From positions 1,054,001 through 1,118,000 of the forward strand of contig BQWY01000001.1 of NCBI GenBank assembly GCA_036984305.1: a stretch of 64,000 bases of DNA. The letters run 5' to 3'. Source of the stretch: Nitrospira sp. (GTDB lineage: Bacteria; Nitrospirota; Nitrospiria; Nitrospirales; Nitrospiraceae). This document shows, piece after piece, positions 35,787-43,450 of the stretch (positions are counted from its first letter, which is position 1; the number at the start of each line of letters is the position of its first letter). A model generated the notes under the pieces. The model was not told the DNA's origin. It ran no database searches and saw only the letters and a list, made by a program, of their open reading frames with translations. A program made the position numbers and the translations under genes.

Positions 35787-37148
35787 ATGAAATGGAAGCG
35801 CTTGCTGTTGATCGCGGGGAGTTTAGTCCAGTCTCTTCTTTCGCCAACCGTCGTGCCGGCGCAGGACATCCAACGGCTGCAAGCCGGCGTGGTCAAGATC
35901 GTCGCGAGGCCGCCGGGCGAGCAGCCACGAACTGGGACCGGATTTATCGTCCGGCTCCAAGAGGGCTCGGTTTACATCATCACGTCCGCGCATGTAGTGG
36001 GGAATGACCCCCAGCCGCGCCTCGAGTTCTTCACTCGGCGCAATGTCGCGGTGCCGGCTGATCGGGTGCGTGACGTCGAAGAGAGCGACCCGCTGCGCGG
36101 CCTCGCCTTGGTGATGGTCGGTGGGGACAAGGTCCCCGAAGGCGTGACGGCACTTCCGCTCGCGCCCGCCACCGAGATCACAGTCGGCGAGGATACGCTG
36201 GTGATTGGCTTTCCGGCTGGGGCCGGTCCCTGGAACGTGACGAAGGGGACGATTAGCTCTCGCCAGGGACGGAATCTCTATTTCTCACCGCCTGTGAACG
36301 AAGGCAACTCCGGCGGTCCGATCATTCAGAAGGGCAAGGTGGTGGGACTCGTCGCCGGGGGTGGGGGCGCAATTGCGCAGGGTGTGCTGGCGGCGAGCAT
36401 CCAGAGCTACCTGGAAGGCTTCGACCTCGCAGAGATAATCGGCAAAGACGGCGCGCCGATGGTGCTGGTGCCGGCGGGAGAGTTCTGGATGGGCTCACTA
36501 GAGGTTCAAGGGGACAAGAACGAACATCCGCGCCATCGCGTTCATCTCGATGCGTTCTACATCGACAAATATGAGATCAGTGTCTTCCGGTATCATAAAT
36601 TCGTGCAGGCCACTAGCGCGTTGCCCGGCTACTGGGGCCACGTCAATCTAGCCAATCATGGTAATCTGCCGGTCGTCGGGGTGGACTGGTTCAATGCGGA
36701 AGCGTATTGTCGGTGGGCTGGCAAGCGGCTGTCGACCGAGGCGGAGTGGGAGAAGGCGGCGCGCGGAACCGATGGCCGGACCTACCCGTGGGGCAATGAG
36801 GAACCGACTCCAACAAGAGCCATCTTCGGCAGGAAGTCTATTAGAAACGTCTACGACGAAGCCCTTCGTTCGGTGGACAGCCTTGAAGCCGGACGGAGTC
36901 CCTATGGTGCGTATCACCTGGCGGGCAATGTGTGGGAATGGGTAGCCGACTGGTATGCCAAGGACTATTATCGCCAAAGCCCGGGCAGAAATCCGACGGG
37001 GCCGTCAAACGGGCTGTACCGGGTCCTTCGCGGCGGGTCCTGGCGTAATGACCCGAGGCACCTGCGTTCGGCGCTCCGCACCATGAACGAACCTTCGGAT
37101 TGGGCCGACAGTATCGGCTTCCGGTGTGCGCAGGACGACCCGGAGTAG
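35787..37148 (+). CDS. protease-FGE copy 3: intact trypsin-like protease plus FGE-like domain
   Basis: 453 residues, the only fully intact member of the array. It has a signal peptide (1-25, cleavage near VVPAQ) and a protease domain at about 27-210 with His69 in ITSAHVV and Ser175 in NEGNSGGP. The HtrA-type DLALL motif reads RGLALV, with Asp101 four residues before the Gly-Leu. A very short linker leads to the FGE-like domain (221-450): GAPMVLVPAGEFWMGS, YIDKYEIS, VVGVDW, AEAYCRWAGKRLSTEAEWEKAARG, NVWEWVADWY, RVLRGGSW and IGFRCA. Expected location is the periplasm or cell surface. FGE-fold C-termini of this kind are known DGR targets. It lies 99 bases after copy 2 and 49 before the avd-like gene. 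Confidence 0.9.
   Translation: MKWKRLLLIAGSLVQSLLSPTVVPAQDIQRLQAGVVKIVARPPGEQPRTGTGFIVRLQEGSVYIITSAHVVGNDPQPRLEFFTRRNVAVPADRVRDVEESDPLRGLALVMVGGDKVPEGVTALPLAPATEITVGEDTLVIGFPAGAGPWNVTKGTISSRQGRNLYFSPPVNEGNSGGPIIQKGKVVGLVAGGGGAIAQGVLAASIQSYLEGFDLAEIIGKDGAPMVLVPAGEFWMGSLEVQGDKNEHPRHRVHLDAFYIDKYEISVFRYHKFVQATSALPGYWGHVNLANHGNLPVVGVDWFNAEAYCRWAGKRLSTEAEWEKAARGTDGRTYPWGNEEPTPTRAIFGRKSIRNVYDEALRSVDSLEAGRSPYGAYHLAGNVWEWVADWYAKDYYRQSPGRNPTGPSNGLYRVLRGGSWRNDPRHLRSALRTMNEPSDWADSIGFRCAQDDPE
37020..37130 (+). other. DGR-like variable region 3 (VR3)
   Basis: Constant RVLRGGSW, a 69-base variable block (37044-37112) starting RND and ending SDWADS, and constant IGFRCA. Confidence 0.65.
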
Positions 37149-37197
37149 CCTCTACCCTCTGATACTTTTTACTGTTGGCGTTTGAGGCTCTTCTTCT

Positions 37198-37434
37198 ATG
37201 GCAATGAATGACTATTTGCCCGAGGTGGTCATCAAGGCCTATGAGATCCTCCGCTGGCTGATCGAGCACGTCGGCAAGTTCCCCCGCTCGCATCGCTTCG
37301 TCCTGGGGGATCGGACCGAAAGCCGGATGCTGACCGTGTTGGAGGAGCTGGTCCGGGCCAGCTACGCCCGGGAGAACGGCGTGCAAGCTCTGACGGTACA
37401 GCCACTAGGGGACAGAGAATTCAAGGGCGCATGA
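37198..37434 (+). CDS. avd: short Avd-like protein (DGR accessory factor), probably truncated
   Basis: 78 residues. The segment KFPRSHRFVLGDRTE (27-41) is the characteristic motif of Avd and related four-helix proteins. Avd forms a pentameric barrel that binds the DGR reverse transcriptase and template RNA. WLIEHVGKF before it and LEELVRASYARE after it also match. Full Avd proteins have about 110-130 residues; this one stops after the second helix with an unrelated tail. Its stop codon overlaps the ATG of copy 4 (ATGA). It sits between two FGE target genes, which supports a DGR link. No reverse transcriptase gene is near. Confidence 0.75.
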   Translation: MAMNDYLPEVVIKAYEILRWLIEHVGKFPRSHRFVLGDRTESRMLTVLEELVRASYARENGVQALTVQPLGDREFKGA

Positions 37435-38621
37435 AGCTTCTACTCCTGGTCGCGATAGCCCTGGTCGAAACTGTCATTTCACCCGTCTCCCTTGGAGCTC
37501 AGGACATACAGCAACTCCAGGCCGGCGTCGTGAAGGTTACGACGAGACGTATTGAAGAAGGAACTCGAACCGGGACGGGTTTCATCGTCCGCCTGGAAGA
37601 AGACCTGGCCTATATCATTACGTCGGCACACGTCGTGACCGGTGATCCGGCCCCGCGGGTGGAGTTCTTCACTAAGAGAAATGTCAGCCTCGCAGCGGAG
37701 GTGGTCAATGTCGAGGGTAGTGATCTGTTGCGCGGGTTGGCTTTGCTGCTGGTAACAGGCAAAGTGCCCAAGGGCGTAGCGGCTTTGCCTCTGGCATCGG
37801 GCAGGCAGGTGTCGGTCGGAGAGGAGGTCCTCGTGATCGGGTTTCCGGGTGGCGCCGGACCGTGGAATATCACCCGGGGCAACATCGGGTCCCGACAAGG
37901 ACGCGACCTGTACTTTTCGCCTCAGGTCGACGAGGGCAACAACTCGGGTGGGCCGATCATTCAGAACGGCAAAGTCGTGGGCCTAGTCGCTGGCGGCGGT
38001 CTCACCATTGGGCAGGGCGTTCGATCGACAAGCATCCAGAGCTACCTCGAAGGGTTCGACGTGGTGCCGCAGGCGCGCCAGCCGAAAACCGCCGAGGCGC
38101 CACCACCGCCGAGTCGCTCGCCGGAGCCTCCCGCGGGGAAGCCGGCCAACGAGATCGTGGGGAAAGATGGTGCCCCGATGGTGCCGGTGCCGGCGGGCGG
38201 GTTTTGGATGGGCTCGTCAGATGGAGAAGGGGATGACGACGAGCATCCCCGCCATTTTGTGTATCTCGCTGCCTTCTACATCGACAAGTATGAGGTAACG
38301 GTCTCGCAGTATGCCGAATTCATGCAGACGACCAGCGGGCAGGCCCCGAAGTACTGGGACCAGATCAACCTAGATAAGCATGGCAATTTCCCGATCGTCG
38401 GGGTCGACTGGCGCGATGCTGAAGCCTACTGTCAATGGGCCGGCAAGCACCTGCCGACCGAGGCGGAGTGGGAAAAGGCGGCACGGGGAACGGACGAACG
38501 GACGTACCCCTGGGGGAATGAAGAACCGACTCCGACAAGGGCCAACTATAATAAAGGATTCCATCCCCAGAATGTCTATGATGAGATGCTTGCACCCGTG
38601 GACACCTACGAAGTCGGGTAG
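37431..38621 (+). CDS. protease-FGE copy 4: FGE domain cut by an in-frame TAG
   Basis: 396 residues up to TAG at 38619-38621. It has a signal peptide (1-24), a trypsin-like domain with His67 and Ser172, and an extra Asn in the oxyanion loop (DEGNNSGGP against DEGNSGGP in copies 1 and 3). A Pro-rich linker and two thirds of the FGE-like domain follow. Where the paralogues read EAGRSPYG, this copy reads EVG-stop-SPYG, and the same frame continues with all later FGE motifs. It is most simply a nonsense mutation; readthrough is possible but unproven. Its start overlaps the avd-like gene. Close similarity to copy 1 (same REDIQQLQAGVVK-like start) suggests recent duplication. Confidence 0.85.
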   Translation: MKLLLLVAIALVETVISPVSLGAQDIQQLQAGVVKVTTRRIEEGTRTGTGFIVRLEEDLAYIITSAHVVTGDPAPRVEFFTKRNVSLAAEVVNVEGSDLLRGLALLLVTGKVPKGVAALPLASGRQVSVGEEVLVIGFPGGAGPWNITRGNIGSRQGRDLYFSPQVDEGNNSGGPIIQNGKVVGLVAGGGLTIGQGVRSTSIQSYLEGFDVVPQARQPKTAEAPPPPSRSPEPPAGKPANEIVGKDGAPMVPVPAGGFWMGSSDGEGDDDEHPRHFVYLAAFYIDKYEVTVSQYAEFMQTTSGQAPKYWDQINLDKHGNFPIVGVDWRDAEAYCQWAGKHLPTEAEWEKAARGTDERTYPWGNEEPTPTRANYNKGFHPQNVYDEMLAPVDTYEVG

Positions 38622-38873
38622 AGCCCGTACGGTGCGCACCATATGGCGGGCAATGTGTGGGAATGGGTAGCCGACTGGTACGGTAAAGATTATTATAGCG
38701 CGCAAAGCGCGGACTGGGATCCGAAAAGGCCATCAAAAGGGCAATACCGCGTCCTTCGCGGCGGGTCCTGGAGCCTCGAACCAAGAGGCCTGCGCTCAGC
38801 GCTCCGAAGCAGGATCGATCTGATGGAGCGGCATGACTATATAGGTTTCCGGTGTGCCGAAGACCCTGAAATC
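38622..38873 (+). pseudogene. severed C-terminal third of protease-FGE copy 4
   Basis: The frame of copy 4 continues after the TAG with SPYGAHHMAGNVWEWVADWY, RVLRGGSW, the variable block and IGFRCAEDPEI. An ATG at 38643 could start a short product, but there is no good ribosome site. The natural stop seems lost, because the frame runs to 39023 through the avd remnant. Confidence 0.7.
38748..38858 (+). other. DGR-like variable region 4 (VR4)
   Basis: Constant RVLRGGSW, a 69-base variable block (38772-38840) starting SLE and ending MERHDY, and constant IGFRCA. Confidence 0.65.
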
Positions 38874-38910
38874 GGAATTCTTCTCCGAAGGTATCAGACG
38901 ACACCCCCCC

Positions 38911-39103
38911 GGCGTGGTCTGCAAGGCGTACGACCTTCTTCGCTGGCTCATCGAGCACGTCGACAAGTTCCCCCGGTCACATCGTTTCCTCCTGGGGGGA
39001 CCGGATCGAAAGCCGGAGGCTGACCGTGCAGGAAGAGCTGGTCCGGGCCAGCTATGCCCGCGAGAAACGTGCTCTTACGCTCTCCCTCTTGCACAATTTT
39101 TGA
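38911..39103 (+). pseudogene. second Avd-like gene, 5'-less and frameshifted
   Basis: The frame reads VVCKAYDLLRWLIEHVDKF and PRSHRFLLGG. One extra G in the run before GACCGG shifts it; skipping that base restores GDRIESRRLTVQEELVRASY, AREKRALTLSLLHNF and a stop at 39101. It matches the avd-like gene at 37198 closely. No start codon with a ribosome site is in the right frame. Its last 29 bases overlap the convergent SLOG-TIR gene. Confidence 0.7.
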
Positions 39104-40127
39104 CAAACAGATTAATTTTGTCCTGTTGCTCCAGGGGGTCACTTTCATATTCAGCAAACTCCAACCCCTGAAGATCTGAGGGAATCTCGGCGTTGCCTTT
39201 TCGCAGCAATAGAACACGACGCCGTCCGAGCTTACCCCAGAACCATCCGGTTTCTACCCAGACGTTTTGTCGTGCACGCTGCAACGTACCCTCTGAACTG
39301 GACAGGTACCCAACGTCATCCGGCGTGACAAGCGCAATCGCGGCGTTAACCTGCTCCGCAAGGTTCTCGAATTTCTCGGGCAGCGTGAGTCCAGCAGCAA
39401 ATTCCTCCTTCATGACCACCGGTTCGGGGAGACGAAGATCCTTTTCGAGATATGCTTTCAAACGGGTCCAATCAGGACTATGTCCGTGCACTAAGAGGAT
39501 CTGCGGGGAGAGATGAAGCAGACCAATGACCTTCTGTAATTGATGAGGAGACCATGGTGAACGCAACTCGCCGAGTTCGCCCTGTGATGGCATAGTGGTG
39601 TGAGGCCAACAATTTCTGGATGAAGCGAAAAAATCGATCAACTGCTCGCCGGCCCCCCCAAATGATCCGATAGGCACGACCCGCTTCCCGCTCACCGCGG
39701 CCGCCAGGCCTGCTTGGTATGATAAATCTGCACCGCCAACGATGATTGCACGGTCGGCGTCTTTTACCTGAAAGAGCTTGGCGACTGACCACTGCGAAGC
39801 CGGGGCCCGGTATTCTGTAAAGATGTCGTACCTGCGTCGCCACTCTTCAAAAACCATTTCCCTATCCCTAGGCCTTACAATGGCAATGGGCTTCACATCA
39901 AATTGGGATGGCGACTGCTCAAAAACACTAATGACTCCCTCCACGGCATGAAAATCAGCTGTCCTTCCCGATTCGCTCCCTACAACGATCTGATGGCCGG
40001 CCTGTGTGATGGTCCGAGCAAGGTCGCGGCACGCCTCAGCGAAGTGCTCCTGATCTCGTAATTTTGGCCTGTCCTCTTTCTTATTTCTCGCCCCTGGTTT
40101 CCAACTCCCGATCAAGGCAATTCGCAT
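39075..40127 (-). CDS. SLOG-like plus TIR-like (Cap12-type) nucleotide-binding protein
   Basis: 350 residues from ATG 40127, with GGAGGG six bases upstream. Residues 1-175 look like a SLOG/LOG-type Rossmann domain: IALIGSWKPG, AGHQIVVGSESGRTAD, a middle IIVGGADLSYQAGLAAAVSGKR and PIGSFGGAG. Residues ~210-345 match the predicted nucleotide-binding TIR-like family (PF10137 type): ILLVHGHSPDW, EKFENLAEQVNAAIALVTPDD, ARQNVWVETGWFWGKLGRRRVLLL. Cap12 TIR domains degrade NAD in CBASS defence, and SLOG domains sense nucleotide signals in Thoeris ThsA. The combination suggests a self-contained signal-sensing NAD-targeting protein. It converges on the protease-FGE array. Confidence 0.78.
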   Translation of the reverse strand: MRIALIGSWKPGARNKKEDRPKLRDQEHFAEACRDLARTITQAGHQIVVGSESGRTADFHAVEGVISVFEQSPSQFDVKPIAIVRPRDREMVFEEWRRRYDIFTEYRAPASQWSVAKLFQVKDADRAIIVGGADLSYQAGLAAAVSGKRVVPIGSFGGAGEQLIDFFASSRNCWPHTTMPSQGELGELRSPWSPHQLQKVIGLLHLSPQILLVHGHSPDWTRLKAYLEKDLRLPEPVVMKEEFAAGLTLPEKFENLAEQVNAAIALVTPDDVGYLSSSEGTLQRARQNVWVETGWFWGKLGRRRVLLLRKGNAEIPSDLQGLEFAEYESDPLEQQDKINLFVKNCARGRA

Positions 40128-40164
40128 ATACCCTCCGTGCCTGCCTTTTAGCACCGACGTTTAG

Positions 40165-40407
40165 TTACATGTGACGATCGGATGGGCCTAAATCAATGGC
40201 TGCGCAAACTGCCGCGCTTCTTGCCCTCATACACGAAGCGTCCTCGACCTCCTTGACTTTCAGGTCGGATGTGATGAATCCATTGCAGCGAAGGAGCTTC
40301 ACAGGTCTCGTTGTCGCCAACTCTATTTCGGCGTAGGTCAACTCGAATGGAGTGCCGGTATCAAGGGATGCGCAGCCTGCGCGGCGCAATGCTACACTGA
40401 GTAGCAT
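40165..40407 (-). CDS. possible small lipoprotein
   Basis: 80 residues from ATG 40407: LLSVALRRAGCASLDTGT resembles a short signal with a lipobox Cys, followed by TYAEIELATTRPVKLLRCNGF and further cysteines. The pattern is vaguely like small DUF4156-type lipoproteins. No ribosome site stands out, and the surrounding region is decayed, so it may be a remnant. Confidence 0.3.
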   Translation of the reverse strand: MLLSVALRRAGCASLDTGTPFELTYAEIELATTRPVKLLRCNGFITSDLKVKEVEDASCMRARSAAVCAAIDLGPSDRHM

Positions 40408-40645
40408 CGGCAGTCCAGAAGTCGGTCGGGACCCGTCAAAGCGCTGTGCCCGAAACACGGGATCGGGAGCTTTTCGGAAAACTAAAAAGGGCCCACGTTA
40501 ACAGTCTCTTGCCTTGCATGGAACCTCCGTTCTGGTCTTTGCATTGTGGTGTGTGCATTCACACGTGATGGCCGGCCAGAGCGCGAAGTGCGTTGAGACG
40601 TCGGACGTGAATTCCTATGCAACGCCACATTCACATGAAGAGCCT

Positions 40646-40804
40646 ATGAGCGCATTTCTTCTAATTCACGGCGGTTCTCATGAAGCGTGGTGCTGGGATG
40701 GTGCGATGCGGGAACTGAGTCGCCTAGGACATGAAGCCGATGCGCTCCATCTGCCGGAGGAGGGCAATAAGGCCACACCGCGCACCAAAACCACGTTTAT
40801 GTAG
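40646..40804 (+). pseudogene. 5' fragment of an alpha/beta hydrolase gene (copy A)
   Basis: The 52-codon frame MSAFLLIHGGSHEAWCW, RELSRLGHEADALHLP then stops at TAG. It matches the first ~50 residues of the complete hydrolase at 42647 but lacks the nucleophile and everything after it. Confidence 0.7.
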
Positions 40805-40915
40805 AAAAATGGGTCAAGCCTAGCACCCCAACACCGACTAAGAACGGCCCTTTGGGCTAAGTTTCCCGTGTCTGAATGCGTTTCGAACAGGCAAGCGATA
40901 TCGGCTTGGGTTGGC

Positions 40916-41277
40916 TTACTGCGCAGGGCGTCGGATAGGAAGTTTGTGATCGGTCACGATAATAACCGCGCGCTTCCAGGTGTCGACAGCTTCTGCTCGG
41001 AAGAGTGATTCAATCCGTCGACTGAGGGCTGTTTGCCCAGGGGCACGCAAGCGGATGAGCAACAGTCCGCAATGGGTGCCCGGCATGAATTTTCGAATGT
41101 CGGAAAAGTCGAGATCTTGCGTGATGAGGAACCGGTTGGCCGCTTGAGCGGCATTCCAAACATTACATCGGGCTTTCCGCTGAATCCCCCCTGGGGCACC
41201 GTATCCACATCATGTCCTAACGCAGTTAGAATCGGGACCAGGTGGGTAGGGACGTTTTTATCCAGTTTCACTCTCAT
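40916..41277 (-). pseudogene. frameshifted DUF5615 PIN-like toxin
   Basis: The start MRVKLDKNVPTHLVPILTALGHDVDTV matches DUF5615 PIN-like proteins. After GKPD (near 41165) a one-base shift moves the match to another frame: NVWNAAQAANRFLITQDLDF, SDIRKFMPGTHCGLLLIRL, ending at 40916. Its start overlaps the DUF433 stop (ATGA), the usual order of this antitoxin-toxin pair. The toxin is broken unless the shift is an error. Confidence 0.72.
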
Positions 41278-41513
41278 GCAATACGAGGTAATGTGGGGAG
41301 CGGTAAGTCCTCCTCTGCGGAGGCTGCCGCGAAGGCAATCACCGCACGCACGGCCTGCTCGGTCAGTGTGGGGAAATCGGCCAAGATCTCGTTTATGGTA
41401 GCCCCTTCGGCGAGACTAGCGAGCACAGTTCGTATAGTCACACGTGAGCCTTTGACGATCGGCTCCCCGCCACAGATGTTCGGATCACGGACGATATGAT
41501 CGGCATAGTTCAT
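41274..41513 (-). CDS. DUF433 protein, probable antitoxin
   Basis: 79 residues with the DUF433 pattern DPNICGGEPIVKGSRVTIRTV, LAEGATINEILADFPTLTEQAV and RAVIAFAA. This is a small winged-helix protein often paired with a DUF5615 PIN-like toxin. The toxin gene directly downstream carries a frameshift, so this antitoxin may now be solitary. Confidence 0.82.
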   Translation of the reverse strand: MNYADHIVRDPNICGGEPIVKGSRVTIRTVLASLAEGATINEILADFPTLTEQAVRAVIAFAAASAEEDLPLPTLPRIA

Positions 41514-41764
41514 CGTTCGGCCCCTGACTTAGATCCCAAAAAGCTAAAATAGACTCGCCGACAACCCGGTCGGTCCGGTCCGCCAGTTTTAGAGAGCCCG
41601 GCCTATTCATTGCGGCGTCATCTTACCATGGGGGCGCCGCAGTGGTCACCGATATACAGTCGGATGAGGTACGCATAGCTTCTATGCAGTCACAGGCGCC
41701 ACGCCAAGAAGGGAACTGGTTAAATAATGTGCTTGGGAGTCATTTCTGGACACGGTATGGCTGT

Positions 41765-41815
41765 ATGAGCGGATTTCTCCTGATTCATGGCGGATCGCAT
41801 GGAGTATGGTGTTGC
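41765..41815 (+). pseudogene. 5' fragment of an alpha/beta hydrolase gene (copy B)
   Basis: The codons read MSGFLLIHGGSHGVWC, matching the first 16 residues of the hydrolase at 42647. The frame then runs into unrelated sequence. It is the third occurrence of this gene start within 2 kb. Confidence 0.55.
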
Positions 41816-42049
41816 CTTAATCAGCGCGCGGACGACGCAGCTACGTCTATGACAGCGGGCTTCCCCTTGACCAGTCGCAAGCAGCGTGACTGCGCCTCTG
41901 TCGGCAAGGGGTACTGGGCCACTCGAATTTTAGGCGAACAACCTCTATGGTCAAGCTCACACGACCGCTGGTTTCCACAAGTTGACTTGGTATATGTTCT
42001 GGGCCAGCGGTTTCTGAAACAGGGCTTGATGGTGAGGAGGAGGCGTACG

Positions 42050-42556
42050 GTGAACATGAGATTGCTGATCCTGTGGCTGGCACTGGGACTGCTCGCTGCC
42101 GGAGGCTGCGCGAAGCTGATGGCGATGTACGAGGATAAGAGCTACGAGATCAAGGTACGCACGAACTTCGACCAGTCCGTCGACTTTTCTTCGTTTCATA
42201 CCTTTGCCCATTCGGGGATGACGGACAGAGGGCGACAGATCGCGGCCACTGACAACAAGTCGCCCTTGAGGACGAGGGTCAAGGAAATCGTCAACAAGCA
42301 ACTCGTCGCCAAGGAACTTCGGCAAGTCGGCTTAGAAGACCGCCCAGACCTGCTGGTCCACCTGTTATTCGGCGTGAATGAAGCCAACAAGTACAAGGAA
42401 GCCACCCTGGTCGTAAATCTGGCTGAATCGTCTCAAAAAAGGCGGGTGTGGCAGGCCGTGATTATCGAAACGGTGGGAGAGAGCTTGGAGAAGAACTTTG
42501 AAATGGTCGACAAGGGAGTCGCCAAGGCATTCAAAGACTATCCCCAGGCCAAATGA
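42050..42556 (+). CDS. DUF4136-like lipoprotein
   Basis: 168 residues from GTG 42050, with GGAGGAGG six bases ahead (ATG 42056 is the alternative). The signal segment MRLLILWLALGLLAAGGC ends in a lipobox-like Cys. The mature part has DFSSFHTFAH, a run of helices and DRPDLLVHLLFGV, typical of DUF4136 envelope lipoproteins of unknown role. An open frame extends ~400 bases upstream but crosses the hydrolase fragment and is not needed. Confidence 0.72.
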   Translation: MNMRLLILWLALGLLAAGGCAKLMAMYEDKSYEIKVRTNFDQSVDFSSFHTFAHSGMTDRGRQIAATDNKSPLRTRVKEIVNKQLVAKELRQVGLEDRPDLLVHLLFGVNEANKYKEATLVVNLAESSQKRRVWQAVIIETVGESLEKNFEMVDKGVAKAFKDYPQAK

Positions 42557-42646
42557 GGGGATCGGATAGCACAAAACATCCTAGATTGACGGCCTCGATC
42601 TGAGAGATCGATTTGCGTATTTTCGGGGTGCTCGCTTAAGTAGCCC

Positions 42647-43366
42647 ATGAGCGCGTTCCTTTTGATTCACGGCGGTTCGCATGGGGCATGGTGCTGGGAA
42701 GGTGTGATCCGGGAACTGAATCGCCTGGGACATGAAGCCCATGCGCTCGATCTGCCCGGAGGGGGCGCCGACTTCACTCCACGCCCGAGTGTGACGTTCA
42801 AATCCTCTGTTGCGGCGGTAAACGCCTTCGTAGAGAGCGAGGACCTCCACGATGTTGTTCTTGTCGGTCATTCGCTTGCCGGTATCTTCTTGCCTGAGAT
42901 CGTGTCGGCACATCGAGACAGAGTACGGGAGGTGGTGTTCGTTGCGGCCTATGTCCTCGAACAAGGAGAGCGAGCGATCGATCTGGTTGCTCCTGACCGG
43001 GTTCCCGAATACTACCGCCTTGCAGAGACATCTCCCGAGCATTCATTGATGCTCGACTTTCAGACCGCGCACCATCGGTTTTTCAGTGACCTGAGCGATG
43101 AGGAAGCCCGTGCTGCCTATGCGAAGTTGACTCCTCAACCACTTGCTCCCTACCTTGAACCTGCTCGACATGGAGCCCGTTCCATCGGGTCCATTTCACG
43201 CTATATCCTCTGTCGAAACGATCACAATCTCCCCTATGACGTGTGCCGCAGATTCGCCGAAAGACTCGGCGGCGCGGTTCAGGAGATCGATGCCGGGCAT
43301 GATGCGATGCTCTCCCAACCAACTGGACTGGCCGCCCTCCTGGCCAACGGCATTGCCAAGAGTTGA
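42647..43366 (+). CDS. alpha/beta hydrolase (methylesterase/pheophorbidase-like)
   Basis: 239 residues, full length. FLLIHGGSHGAWCW (4-17) forms the oxyanion region and GHSLAG (74-79) holds nucleophile Ser76. A late Asp in CRNDHNLP and the His in DAGHDAM complete the triad. The sequence resembles the plant methylesterase / hydroxynitrile lyase branch that bacteria also carry. The natural substrate is unknown. Two truncated copies of its 5' end lie upstream at 40646 and 41765. Confidence 0.85.
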   Translation: MSAFLLIHGGSHGAWCWEGVIRELNRLGHEAHALDLPGGGADFTPRPSVTFKSSVAAVNAFVESEDLHDVVLVGHSLAGIFLPEIVSAHRDRVREVVFVAAYVLEQGERAIDLVAPDRVPEYYRLAETSPEHSLMLDFQTAHHRFFSDLSDEEARAAYAKLTPQPLAPYLEPARHGARSIGSISRYILCRNDHNLPYDVCRRFAERLGGAVQEIDAGHDAMLSQPTGLAALLANGIAKS

Positions 43367-43450
43367 TTCGCACATATCACCGGCGCAGAATGAGGCGGTC
43401 CACGACAGAATTGTTCTAGCGTGCGCATTGTGAGGGTGGGGGGAGTAACC

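Noticed and set aside
35787-37148. True formylglycine-generating (sulfatase-activating) enzyme
   Set aside because: The domain fold matches, but the paired active-site cysteines are absent and no sulfatase gene is nearby, so a binding role is more likely.
37149-40500. DGR reverse transcriptase or template repeat
   Set aside because: Looked for a YxDD-bearing frame on both strands and for an adenine-rich near-copy of the variable blocks. None was seen here or elsewhere in the window; the reading by eye is not exhaustive.
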